DNA of 9,586 bases from Deltaproteobacteria bacterium. Lineage in GTDB: Bacteria; Desulfobacterota; Dissulfuribacteria; Dissulfuribacterales; QOAL01. Below the pieces are notes generated by a model. That model saw only the letters and a program-made list of their open reading frames with translations. It had not been told where the DNA came from and did no database searches. Where the stretch lies: contig JAMOUE010000195.1 of assembly GCA_027068235.1 (NCBI GenBank), forward strand, positions 1 through 9,586. The letters run 5' to 3'. Every line of letters starts with the position of its first letter. Position 1 is the stretch's first letter. Both the position numbers and the translations under genes were made by a program. Positions 1 to 5,596 of this stretch are shown here, piece by piece.

Positions 1-522
1 TAAAAATTGTGCAATTCTTCCTGCAAAGAAAAAGGCCATTTCATCAATGTCTTTGGGCTTTGTGTAAAAGGCAGGCATAGCTGGGAAGATGATGCCACCT
101 GCACGGGAAAGCATAAGCATATTGTGTAGGTGTATTTCATTTAAGGGGGTTTCTCTTATTGCAACAATTAAAGGTCTTCGCTCTTTCAAAAAACAATCTG
201 CTGCCCTGTGTATCAAATTTCTACTTATACCGTTTGCGATTGCACCTAAAGTGCCCATACTACAAGGAAGGATAACCATTGCGTCAAACTTGCTGGAACC
301 ACTGGCAGGTTCAGACCAGAATCTTGTTGTATTGTAGATTGATGTTGCAAGATTGTTTAGGAGTTCTAATTTGTCCTTTCCAATTTCAAATTCAGTCACC
401 TCTAGCCCTGTGTCCGAAAACATAAGGTGTAGCTCACACTCTAACTCCTTTAGGATTTGTGCAAATTTGAAAGCGTATAATGAACCACTAGCACCTGTGA
501 TAGCCAAAACAATTCGTCTCAT
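1..522 (-). CDS. ubiX: UbiX-type flavin prenyltransferase (3' end cut by window edge)
   Basis: The encoded enzyme joins a dimethylallyl group to reduced FMN, making prenylated FMN, the cofactor of UbiD decarboxylases. The 174 visible residues start at an ATG (522-520, minus strand) behind a weak GGAAG ribosome site. They show the N-terminal nucleotide-binding TGASGS (9-14), the PCSMGTL motif (86-92), KERRP (113-117), RETPLN (123-128), Tyr153 and Arg169. By spacing, Lys113, Arg123, Glu124, Tyr153 and Arg169 match the catalytic Lys129, Arg139, Glu140, Tyr169 and Arg185 of Pseudomonas UbiX, so the active site appears intact. The family is usually about 190-210 residues, so only a short C-terminal stretch should lie beyond the window. 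It follows ubiD by 28 bp and is probably co-transcribed with it. Family assignment is very secure; the exact pathway is inferred. Confidence 0.95.
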   Translation of the reverse strand, partial: MRRIVLAITGASGSLYAFKFAQILKELECELHLMFSDTGLEVTEFEIGKDKLELLNNLATSIYNTTRFWSEPASGSSKFDAMVILPCSMGTLGAIANGISRNLIHRAADCFLKERRPLIVAIRETPLNEIHLHNMLMLSRAGGIIFPAMPAFYTKPKDIDEMAFFFAGRIAQFL

Positions 523-550
523 TTTCTTCCAATTCGTCTATGTTTATGGC

Positions 551-1996
551 TTAGATTAGCCCAAGTCTTGACAACAATCTATCAACCTTTTTCTCTACCT
601 CTTGTTCCATTTTCATGGTTGGAGGCCACGTTCTTTTAAGCCCCTCTTTTCTGTCTTTTCTTGTGCAATCAATTCCCATTTTGCTGCCATAGGATGGTAC
701 TGGTGAAGCAGGATTTAAGGAATCTACTGGCCCATCCACAAATATAATATCGCGCTTAGGGTCTATGTTGTTTCCAAGTCTCCATATAACCTCTGAGAGA
801 CATTGAACATTTACGTCTTCATCAAAGATACATATAATCTTTCGAAGCATCATCCATTCCGTATTCCATAGGGCATTAATCACTTCTTTTGCATGTCCAG
901 GATACTTCTTGCGTATTGAAATAAAAGCCATGTTATTAAAGATTCCTTCAATAGGCATATTGATGTCAACTACTTCTGGAAACGTCTTTTTTAAGATAGG
1001 CAGGAAGAGCCGTTCCGTAGCCTTTGCCCAAAAGCAGTCTTCCTGAGGGGGCTGCCCGACGACTGTAGCTGGATAGATAGCGTCTTTTCTCATTGTCAAA
1101 CATGTGACATGGAAAACGGGATATTCTTCTGCAGGGGAATAGTAGCCTGTATGGTTTCCAAAAGGGCCTTCTAGTCTCCTTGAACCACAACGCACATATC
1201 CTTCAAGGATTATTTGTGAAGAAGCTGGCACCTCCATATTAATGGTTTTACACTTTACTAGCTCTATGGGAGCACGCCTAAGAAAACTAGCGAAAAGTAT
1301 TTCATCAATGTCGTATGGAAGTGGAGCTGTAGCGGCGTATGTTAAGGCCGGTTCAGGCCCTATGGCGACAGCCACCTCTAGATCCTTGCCAAGCCTTTCT
1401 GCAATTTGGAAGTGTTTGGCTCCTCCGGTGTTAGGGCGCCAGTGCATGCCTGTGGTTTTTTTGTCATATATTTGCATTCTATACATACCAACATTTCGCT
1501 CTCCCGATTCGGGATTTTTGGTTAAGACCACAGGCAGAGTAATGGCCTGACCACCATCTTCTGGCCAGCATTTCAAAATAGGTATGGCGTAAAGATCTAT
1601 TTCGTCATCGTAAAAAGTAAGCTCCTGACAAGGGGCGTTTGTAACGGTTGTAGGTGTTGAGTTTGCTATCCTTTGGCGGATACTTTCAGGGATTTTTTGA
1701 GAGGGAGAGTTGGGGGTTTTGGTCTCTATGAATTTGGCAACGTCTTCACCAAGTTGATCCAGGTCTGAAGTATCAAGGGCAAGTGCAATACGTTGTGGCG
1801 AGCCAAAGGTATTTGTTATTACAGGTAAGTGATGGCCTGGGATATTTTTGAATATAAGGGCTGGGCCTTGTCTGCGGGACACCCTTTGTGTGAACTCTGC
1901 TATTTCGAGTAAGTGGCTCACAGGTTCATTAATTCTTTTTATTTGATCGTGATTCTCTAAACATTTTATAAATTCTTGAAGGTCCTTATATGGCAT
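551..1996 (-). CDS. ubiD: UbiD-family prenylated-FMN-dependent decarboxylase
   Basis: This 481-residue protein has the usual UbiD length and motifs: ERNVGMYRMQ (166-175), ELVKC (245-249), EVPAS (255-259), RLEGPFGNHTGYY (274-286), KKYPGHAK (363-370) and GSKMGID (437-443). The family uses prenylated FMN and Mn2+ to decarboxylate aromatic acids. In quinone synthesis the substrate is a prenylated hydroxybenzoate or, in the futalosine route, a naphthoate. Asn168 and Glu232 match metal ligands of Fdc1/UbiD, and Arg173 and Glu276 match two of the catalytic triad. The third catalytic position, Asp or Glu in the relatives I recall, is Asn281 here, and the metal-ligand His aligned with E. coli UbiD appears to be Asn189. 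The ATG at 1996 has GGAG 10 nt upstream. The ubiX gene follows 28 bp later and would supply the cofactor. Menaquinone synthesis is the likely role, but the substrate cannot be read from sequence. Confidence 0.93.
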   Translation of the reverse strand: MPYKDLQEFIKCLENHDQIKRINEPVSHLLEIAEFTQRVSRRQGPALIFKNIPGHHLPVITNTFGSPQRIALALDTSDLDQLGEDVAKFIETKTPNSPSQKIPESIRQRIANSTPTTVTNAPCQELTFYDDEIDLYAIPILKCWPEDGGQAITLPVVLTKNPESGERNVGMYRMQIYDKKTTGMHWRPNTGGAKHFQIAERLGKDLEVAVAIGPEPALTYAATAPLPYDIDEILFASFLRRAPIELVKCKTINMEVPASSQIILEGYVRCGSRRLEGPFGNHTGYYSPAEEYPVFHVTCLTMRKDAIYPATVVGQPPQEDCFWAKATERLFLPILKKTFPEVVDINMPIEGIFNNMAFISIRKKYPGHAKEVINALWNTEWMMLRKIICIFDEDVNVQCLSEVIWRLGNNIDPKRDIIFVDGPVDSLNPASPVPSYGSKMGIDCTRKDRKEGLKRTWPPTMKMEQEVEKKVDRLLSRLGLI

Positions 1997-2181
1997 CTAT
2001 CCATTACTCCGTTAACAGGTTCTTGGAGGTTGTTATCTTTCATTAGTAAGAAAGGAGCCTTTCACACCATAAGTCTAGTTATAGTTAGGTGAAGGCGGTT
2101 GCAAATCCTTTCTTAAAAGGTAGTTGAATCAGTCCTCATGAAAAAGAGATTTTTTTGATAAAAGGTGTATGGGTTGACTTG

Positions 2182-2210
2182 TTGACTGATTGCAATCATT
2201 ATGGTAATAA
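2182..2210 (+). promoter_or_regulatory. Probable sigma70-type promoter of the tRNA-Ala gene
   Basis: A TTGACT -35 box (2182-2187) is separated by 17 bp from a TAATAA -10 box (2205-2210). A TG one base before the -10 gives an extended -10 arrangement. The predicted start near 2217 lies just before the mature tRNA 5' end at 2223. A second TTGACT at 2174-2179 is a near-tandem copy. The -10 matches consensus only partly, so this is a prediction from position and spacing. Confidence 0.55.
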
Positions 2211-2222
2211 GACACGGCTTGT

Positions 2223-2298
2223 GGGGCTGTAGCTCAGTTGGGAGAGCGCGTGAATGGCATTCACGAGGTCAGCGGTTCGATCCCGCTCAGCTCCACCA
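2223..2298 (+). tRNA. tRNA-Ala, anticodon GGC
   Basis: The 76-nt cloverleaf is complete. The acceptor stem is 2223-2229 with 2288-2294, the D arm 2232-2247, the anticodon stem 2249-2253 with 2261-2265, and the T arm 2271-2287 with a standard TTCGATC loop. The seven-base anticodon loop (2254-2260) places GGC at 2256-2258, which reads GCC and GCU alanine codons. The third acceptor pair is G3:U70, the classic identity element for alanyl-tRNA synthetase, which confirms the amino acid. The CCA end is encoded (2296-2298). It stands alone, not in an rRNA operon, with its own promoter-like sequence upstream and hairpins downstream. Confidence 0.98.
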
Positions 2299-2310
2299 TC
2301 CCCTTTGAAA

Positions 2311-2347
2311 AAAACAGGAGTGGCCTTGAAAAGGTTTTTTCTGTTTT
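2311..2347 (+). terminator. Possible tRNA terminator or 3' processing hairpin
   Basis: Just after the tRNA, a short CCTT/AAGG hairpin (2324-2327 with 2331-2334, GAA loop) is followed at once by six T residues (2335-2340). An outer pairing of AAAACAG (2311-2317) with CTGTTTT (2341-2347) encloses it. The inner stem is short, so alone it would be a weak terminator. It may act with the stronger hairpin that follows. Confidence 0.4.
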
Positions 2348-2397
2348 AAACCCCTGCTTGCTATGGCCTTCTTCTTCTAGGGCAGGGGTTTATTTTC
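2348..2397 (+). terminator. Rho-independent terminator after tRNA-Ala
   Basis: A perfect 10-bp GC-containing stem pairs AAACCCCTGC (2348-2357) with GCAGGGGTTT (2382-2391) across a 24-nt loop and runs into a T-rich stretch (2389-2397). This is consistent with an intrinsic terminator for the tRNA transcript. The loop is longer than usual. The Shine-Dalgarno of the next small gene begins only a few bases downstream, so read-through or attenuation control of that gene is possible. Confidence 0.6.
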
Positions 2398-2409
2398 GTG
2401 GAGGTCTAT

Positions 2410-2598
2410 TTGTCAAAACCTGTTCCTCAAAAAGAAGAGCAACTCCTTAACTTCAAAAGGCAAGAACTTGCCTTGAAAGTAGCCAAGGAGATCATGGTCA
2501 AATTTATTGAGATTGGGCGGGTTACGCCCAGCTCTTTTCAGGAAACCTTTCGCTCTGTTCATTCGGAGATAAAAAGGGGCTTAAATCTAAAGGATTAA
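2410..2598 (+). CDS. Small hypothetical protein, 62 residues
   Basis: I do not recognise a family. The likely start is the TTG at 2410, because a GGAGG ribosome site (2400-2404) lies 5 nt before it. The alternative GTG at 2398 overlaps that site and would add four residues. The product is hydrophilic and slightly basic, with no signal peptide or membrane segment. It appears to form a long amphipathic helix (about 8-36), a GRVTPSS turn (36-42) and a second helix (42-57), the look of a small helical soluble protein. It sits between the tRNA terminator and the nuo leader, reads in the same direction as both, and has no obvious promoter of its own. The strong ribosome site and coherent helical pattern support a real gene, but this is moderate evidence. 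Confidence 0.6.
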   Translation: MSKPVPQKEEQLLNFKRQELALKVAKEIMVKFIEIGRVTPSSFQETFRSVHSEIKRGLNLKD

Positions 2599-2705
2599 GG
2601 TCGATTTTTTTTCAATCAAATTCTTGGTAAAGCTTTTTCTTTTGGTCGTCGTGTTTGTTCTATGGCGGTAAAAATATTTTTGTTGGAAAAGAGCGATGTG
2701 CTTCC

Positions 2706-2734
2706 TTGACTTTTGTGAAATTTAGTGATATTTT
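2706..2734 (+). promoter_or_regulatory. Candidate sigma70 promoter for the nuo operon (first of two readings)
   Basis: TTGACT (2706-2711) lies 17 bp before TATTTT (2729-2734), good spacing with a 5/6 -35 box and a 4/6 -10 box. The -10 box coincides with the centre of the AGTGA-N6-TCACT palindrome, so a protein bound there would block this promoter. It competes with the reading in which TATGAT at 2761-2766 is the -10. Confidence 0.4.
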
Positions 2735-2739
2735 TCACT
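2724..2739. promoter_or_regulatory. Crp/Fnr-family-like operator palindrome AGTGA-N6-TCACT
   Basis: The perfect inverted repeat AGTGA-TATTTT-TCACT has the GTGA-N6-TCAC core typical of sites bound by Crp/Fnr-superfamily regulators (Crp, HcpR and relatives). It is the only such site I noticed in the nuo leader. Its position relative to nearby promoter boxes suits regulation of the nuo operon. The regulator is unknown and no such gene is in the window. Confidence 0.45.
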
Positions 2740-2760
2740 TATCGTTTCGTATTATAAGGT

Positions 2761-2766
2761 TATGAT
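2761..2766 (+). promoter_or_regulatory. Candidate -10 box TATGAT (second promoter reading)
   Basis: TATGAT matches the TATAAT consensus at five of six positions and has no good -35 box 16-18 bp upstream. If transcription started at 2773, the Crp/Fnr-like palindrome would be centred at -41.5, the standard class II activator position. The missing -35 fits activator dependence. The start site is assumed from standard spacing. Confidence 0.35.
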
Positions 2767-2769
2767 TTG

Positions 2770-2790
2770 ATATATTCAAAATGAATATAT
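2770..2790. repeat. AT-rich inverted repeat, 9-bp arms
   Basis: ATATATTCA (2770-2778) and TGAATATAT (2782-2790) are perfect inverted copies around AAA. Lying at or just after the predicted nuo start sites, the repeat may be an operator or a 5'-UTR hairpin. It is followed by more A/T sequence, not a clear T-tract, so a terminator is less likely. Confidence 0.5.
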
Positions 2791-2912
2791 TTATTTATAT
2801 ATCTGTTTAGAGTTAAATAATTGATGTTTGCTTGATTAACGTGCTTGTACATGTTATTGGTTTAACTAACATTTAGTCCGTAGGGCCCTATATTTGTGAG
2901 AGGAGGTAATGC

Positions 2913-3275
2913 ATGATGAGCGGTTTCGAAACCATCGTCATGTATCTTGGGATGTCGTTGCTGGTGATTCTGGCGATGCTTGGTGCTTCCGCCCTTCTGG
3001 GGCCCTCTAGGCCATCTCCACAAAAGGCAACCACCTTTGAGTGTGGTGTCCCGCTTCTAGATCCAAGCCATAAAAGGTATTCTGTTAAATATTACTTGGT
3101 CGCTGTGCTTTTTCTGATTTTTGATCTCGAAACAGTACTTCTTTATCCTTTGGCCGTTCAGTATAAGGCACTTGCTACATTGGGATGGGGGATCTTTTTT
3201 GAGATTTTTATCTTTGTGTTTGTCCTTTTGGTGGGTCTTCTTTATGCCATTAAAAAGGGTGCTATAGACTGGTAA
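2913..3275 (+). CDS. nuoA: NADH-quinone oxidoreductase subunit A
   Basis: A 120-residue membrane subunit of respiratory complex I, at the junction of membrane and peripheral arms near the quinone site. Three hydrophobic segments are seen at about 8-29, 61-80 and 91-113. The first loop carries the conserved ECG (43-45), and the second helix region carries FDLETVLLYPLA (70-81), the family hallmark. The ATG at 2913 has a perfect AGGAGG (2901-2906) 6 nt upstream; the ATG at 2916 is an equally placed alternative that would remove one residue. It is the first gene of the nuo cluster, preceded by a 314-bp regulatory gap and followed by nuoB after 14 bp. The family call is secure. Confidence 0.96.
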   Translation: MMSGFETIVMYLGMSLLVILAMLGASALLGPSRPSPQKATTFECGVPLLDPSHKRYSVKYYLVAVLFLIFDLETVLLYPLAVQYKALATLGWGIFFEIFIFVFVLLVGLLYAIKKGAIDW

Positions 3276-3289
3276 ACAGGTAGATAGTT

Positions 3290-3811
3290 ATGAAATTTCA
3301 GGCTATTCAGGGAGAGGGCTGGCTACTTACCAAGGCAGAGCAACTAATAAACTGGGGGAGAAGCAGATCTCCTTGGCCGTTTCCTTACGGAACCGCTTGT
3401 TGTGGTATTGAACTCATGTGTGCCCTCGCATCGAGTTATGACATGGCTCGTTTTGGGGCCGAGCGCGTGGCCTTTACTCCAAGACAGTGTGATGTGTTGA
3501 TAGAGGCAGGTACTATCACCAAGAAGATGGTGCCTGTATTAAAACGGATATATGATCAAATGGCAGAGCCCAAGTGGGTGATTGCAGTGGGAGCTTGTGC
3601 CTGCACAGGAGGGGTATTCAGGACCTATTCTACGCATCAAGGAATAGGCTCAATCATTCCTGTTGATGTCTATGTTCCAGGATGTCCGCCAAGGCCAGAA
3701 GGTATCCTCTATGCCCTTTTGAAGCTTATAGACAAGATTGAGGCAGATCATCCTCTTTACAAGCAACGTCCAAAAATAGTGGAGGCGTTGGAGGCAGGCA
3801 ATGAACCTTAA
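3290..3811 (+). CDS. nuoB: NADH-quinone oxidoreductase subunit B (cluster N2 subunit)
   Basis: This 173-residue protein is the complex I subunit that holds iron-sulfur cluster N2, the last electron carrier before quinone. The ligands are visible as the adjacent Cys37-Cys38, Cys103 in GACACTGG and Cys132 in PGCPP; the spacings of 65 and 29 residues equal those in Thermus Nqo6. A further cysteine, Cys105, lies two residues from the third ligand. Conserved FPYGTACCGIELM and ARFGAERV segments form part of the quinone cavity. No membrane helix is apparent. The ATG at 3290 has only a weak purine-rich site upstream. The stop overlaps the nuoC start by 11 nt, suggesting translational coupling. The assignment is secure. 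Confidence 0.97.
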   Translation: MKFQAIQGEGWLLTKAEQLINWGRSRSPWPFPYGTACCGIELMCALASSYDMARFGAERVAFTPRQCDVLIEAGTITKKMVPVLKRIYDQMAEPKWVIAVGACACTGGVFRTYSTHQGIGSIIPVDVYVPGCPPRPEGILYALLKLIDKIEADHPLYKQRPKIVEALEAGNEP

Positions 3812-4349
3812 GGAAAGAGTAAAAGATATTCTCGGAGATGACCTACTGGTGATGGCCGAGTTTAGAGGTGATTTATGCATAGAGGTTCCTTCCAAAAGGC
3901 TCACCCAGGTTCTTGCTAGGTTAAAGGAAGAGGGTGGTTTTGATTTTTTGAGTGATATCATAGGGATTGATAATATAGATCTGTATGTGAAAAAGGCTAA
4001 GAAGGGGAAAAAAGAAGCTGATGAGAAGGAGGATGTTGTGGATATAGGTCCGCCGCCTCCCAGGTTTGAAGTCATTTATCTTTTGCTGTCCCTTTCGACC
4101 AATGAAAGACTTCAGGTGAAGGTATCTGTGCCTGAGGATAATCTAGAGCTTCCAAGCATAACTTCTATCTGGAGGGCTGCCAACTGGCCTGAGCGTGAGG
4201 TGTATGACATGTTTGGCATCCGCTTCAAGGGACATCCAAATCTTAGAAGGCTGCTTATGTGGGATGAGTTTCAGGATCATCCCCTTCGTAAGGACTATCC
4301 TTTGGAGGGTAAGGGAGAAGAACGACATTTAGACTACGACGTGGCTTAG
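3801..4349 (+). CDS. nuoC: NADH-quinone oxidoreductase subunit C (30-kDa subunit)
   Basis: A 182-residue peripheral-arm subunit that packs against NuoD and NuoB. The 30-kDa signature is clear at 131-150, with EREVYDMFGI followed by GHPNLRR, then the typical HPLRKDYPLEG (160-170) that leads into the C-terminus. NuoC and NuoD are separate here, not fused as in E. coli. A highly charged stretch, rich in Lys and Glu and ending in four prolines (about 63-87), interrupts the N-terminal alpha/beta domain between LYV and RFEVIYLLLS and looks like an insertion compared with usual NuoC proteins. The ATG at 3801 has GGAGG (3790-3794) 6 nt upstream, inside the end of nuoB. nuoD follows after 95 bp that can form two hairpins. 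Confidence 0.95.
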   Translation: MNLKERVKDILGDDLLVMAEFRGDLCIEVPSKRLTQVLARLKEEGGFDFLSDIIGIDNIDLYVKKAKKGKKEADEKEDVVDIGPPPPRFEVIYLLLSLSTNERLQVKVSVPEDNLELPSITSIWRAANWPEREVYDMFGIRFKGHPNLRRLLMWDEFQDHPLRKDYPLEGKGEERHLDYDVA

Positions 4350-4372
4350 TAGCTTAGTAGTTTGTAAGGTCC

Positions 4373-4425
4373 GCAGCCTGGATGCGCAAAGTTGTGGCAG
4401 GCTGCCCAGAGTATCTTTCACTCTG
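4373..4425 (+). promoter_or_regulatory. Two tandem hairpins between nuoC and nuoD
   Basis: The only long gap inside the early operon can form an 8-bp GC-rich stem, GCAGCCTG (4373-4380) with CAGGCTGC (4398-4405), followed by a 6-bp stem, CAGAGT (4407-4412) with ACTCTG (4420-4425). No T-tract follows, so they are not standard intrinsic terminators. Plausible roles are mRNA processing, segmental stability or pausing before the nuoD ribosome site. This is structure prediction only. Confidence 0.5.
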
Positions 4426-4444
4426 AGGTGAGGGAGGGAACAGC

Positions 4445-5596
4445 GTGACCAAAAAATTCGAGACCATCTGTATTACTACAGGTCCCACAGAATACAGCGA
4501 TTATGTTACCCTAAACATTGGTCCAATCCATCCGGCAATGCATGGAACCCTTCGGGTAATAACCAAGACCGATGGTGAAACCATAATCAGTGCTAAGCCG
4601 GAGATAGGTTATCTCCACAGAGGAGTTGAAAAGCTTGGGGAAAATCTAACATATACCCAGTTTCTTCCTATAACTGATAGGCTCAACTACTGCTCGGCGA
4701 TTTGCAACAACGTAGCCTATGAGATGGCAGTAGAAAAACTTCTGGGAATAGAGGCCCCGCCAAAGGCCCAGCTTATTCGCATGATAATGATGGAGCTTGC
4801 CCGTATTGCCGATCACCAGGTTTGTGTAGGCATCCTTGGTGTGGATCTTGGGGCACTTACCCCATTCTTTTACTTGATTCTCCAGCGCGAAGAGATATAC
4901 GAGATATTTGAGTGGCATCACGGCGCCCGTTTGACCAATTCTATGGGTGCTATTGGTGGTGTGGAAGCAGATCTCCCTGATAGGTTCCATGAAAAATGGC
5001 CTAAATTGAGAGACAGTATAAGAAAGGCCAATGACGAGACTGACAAACTCCTGACTCACAATAGGATATGGATGGATCGTACAATTGGTGTAAATGCCTT
5101 TTGTGGAGACGATGCCTTGGACTGGGGTTTTACTGGGCCAATGCTCAGGGCTTGTGGAGTGAGGAGAGATCTGCGCAAGGACGAGCCATATCTAATGTAC
5201 GACAAGGTCGATTTTGACGTACCAGTAGGCAAACATGGCGATGTCTTTGATAGGTATATGGTCAGGATGTTGGAGATGGAGGAATCTATAAAGATAATTG
5301 ATCAGGCGTATGAGCTTTACAAGGATTTCCCTGAAGATGCTCCATTAATGAAAAAGGTCCCCAAGATAATAAAGCCCCCAGAAGGCCAAATTTATCATGC
5401 AATAGAGTCTCCCAATGGAGAACTGGGATTTTTTATAAAAAGTGATGGTTCTGACAAGCCGTACAGGATCAAGATTCGCCCACCTTGTTTTATGGTCTAT
5501 CAGGCCTTTGAAGATTTGGTCAAGGGCGAGATGATTTCTGATCTGATTGCCTGTCTCAGTAGTATCAATGTTATTGCTGGTGAGCTAGACAGGTAG
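4445..5596 (+). CDS. nuoD: NADH-quinone oxidoreductase subunit D (49-kDa subunit)
   Basis: This 383-residue peripheral subunit forms most of the quinone-binding pocket with NuoB and descends from the large subunit of NiFe hydrogenases. Diagnostic segments are NIGPIHPAMHG (24-34), with His29 and His33, GYLHRGVEKL (55-64), TDRLNY (77-82), with the quinone-contacting Tyr82, VDLGALTPFF (133-142), with Asp134 as the expected partner of His33, FDVPVGKHGD in the middle and ELDR at the end. The nickel-binding cysteines of hydrogenases are absent, as expected for complex I. Residue 81 is Asn where Asp usually precedes the Tyr. The GTG start at 4445 follows a GGGAGG site. nuoH begins 15 bp after the stop, with none of nuoE, nuoF or nuoG between. 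Confidence 0.96.
   Translation: MTKKFETICITTGPTEYSDYVTLNIGPIHPAMHGTLRVITKTDGETIISAKPEIGYLHRGVEKLGENLTYTQFLPITDRLNYCSAICNNVAYEMAVEKLLGIEAPPKAQLIRMIMMELARIADHQVCVGILGVDLGALTPFFYLILQREEIYEIFEWHHGARLTNSMGAIGGVEADLPDRFHEKWPKLRDSIRKANDETDKLLTHNRIWMDRTIGVNAFCGDDALDWGFTGPMLRACGVRRDLRKDEPYLMYDKVDFDVPVGKHGDVFDRYMVRMLEMEESIKIIDQAYELYKDFPEDAPLMKKVPKIIKPPEGQIYHAIESPNGELGFFIKSDGSDKPYRIKIRPPCFMVYQAFEDLVKGEMISDLIACLSSINVIAGELDR

Larger units (their letters stand above)
2599..2912. other. AT-rich intergenic leader upstream of nuoA
   Basis: This 314-bp gap holds no convincing protein gene on either strand. It contains a run of eight T (2605-2612), promoter-like boxes, a Crp/Fnr-like palindrome (2724-2739), a 9-bp AT-rich inverted repeat (2770-2790), a possible RNA hairpin at 2838-2857 (TAACGTG with CATGTTA, one G:U pair), a TAGGGCCCTA palindrome (2881-2890) and the nuoA ribosome site AGGAGG (2901-2906). 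It is the natural place for control of the whole nuo operon. Confidence 0.7.

Noticed and set aside
89..559. Plus-strand open frames across the ubiX region
   Set aside because: They are antisense to ubiX, whose minus-strand translation shows all the conserved catalytic motifs.
966..1550. Open frames opposite or overlapping ubiD (966-1190 minus, 1242-1550 plus)
   Set aside because: They lie wholly inside ubiD, lack good ribosome sites and show no family motifs; they are shadow frames of a well-supported gene.
2050..2063. GAAAGG-AG-CCTTTC inverted repeat upstream of ubiD
   Set aside because: Only 6-bp arms with a 2-bp centre; it could be an operator, but nothing else supports it.
2078..2104. 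Possible minus-strand promoter for ubiD: TTGCAA (2099-2104) and TATAAC (2078-2083)
   Set aside because: Boxes are reasonable singly, but the 15-bp spacing is too short for a confident sigma70 promoter. A promoter for ubiD must lie near here, but I cannot pin it down.
2238..2450. Open frame running through the tRNA and its terminator
   Set aside because: It is read from tRNA and hairpin sequence, so it is not a credible protein gene.
2580..2612. Possible terminator at the end of the small gene (imperfect stem plus eight T)
   Set aside because: The stem has a mismatch and the T run starts five bases after it; too weak to annotate.
2881..2890. TAGGGCCCTA palindrome before the nuoA ribosome site
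   Set aside because: Ten-base palindromes with no loop arise readily by chance, and it does not clearly sequester the ribosome site.
3650..4328. Minus-strand open frames opposite nuoB and nuoC
   Set aside because: Antisense shadows of genes with clear complex I signatures; no ribosome sites or recognisable products.
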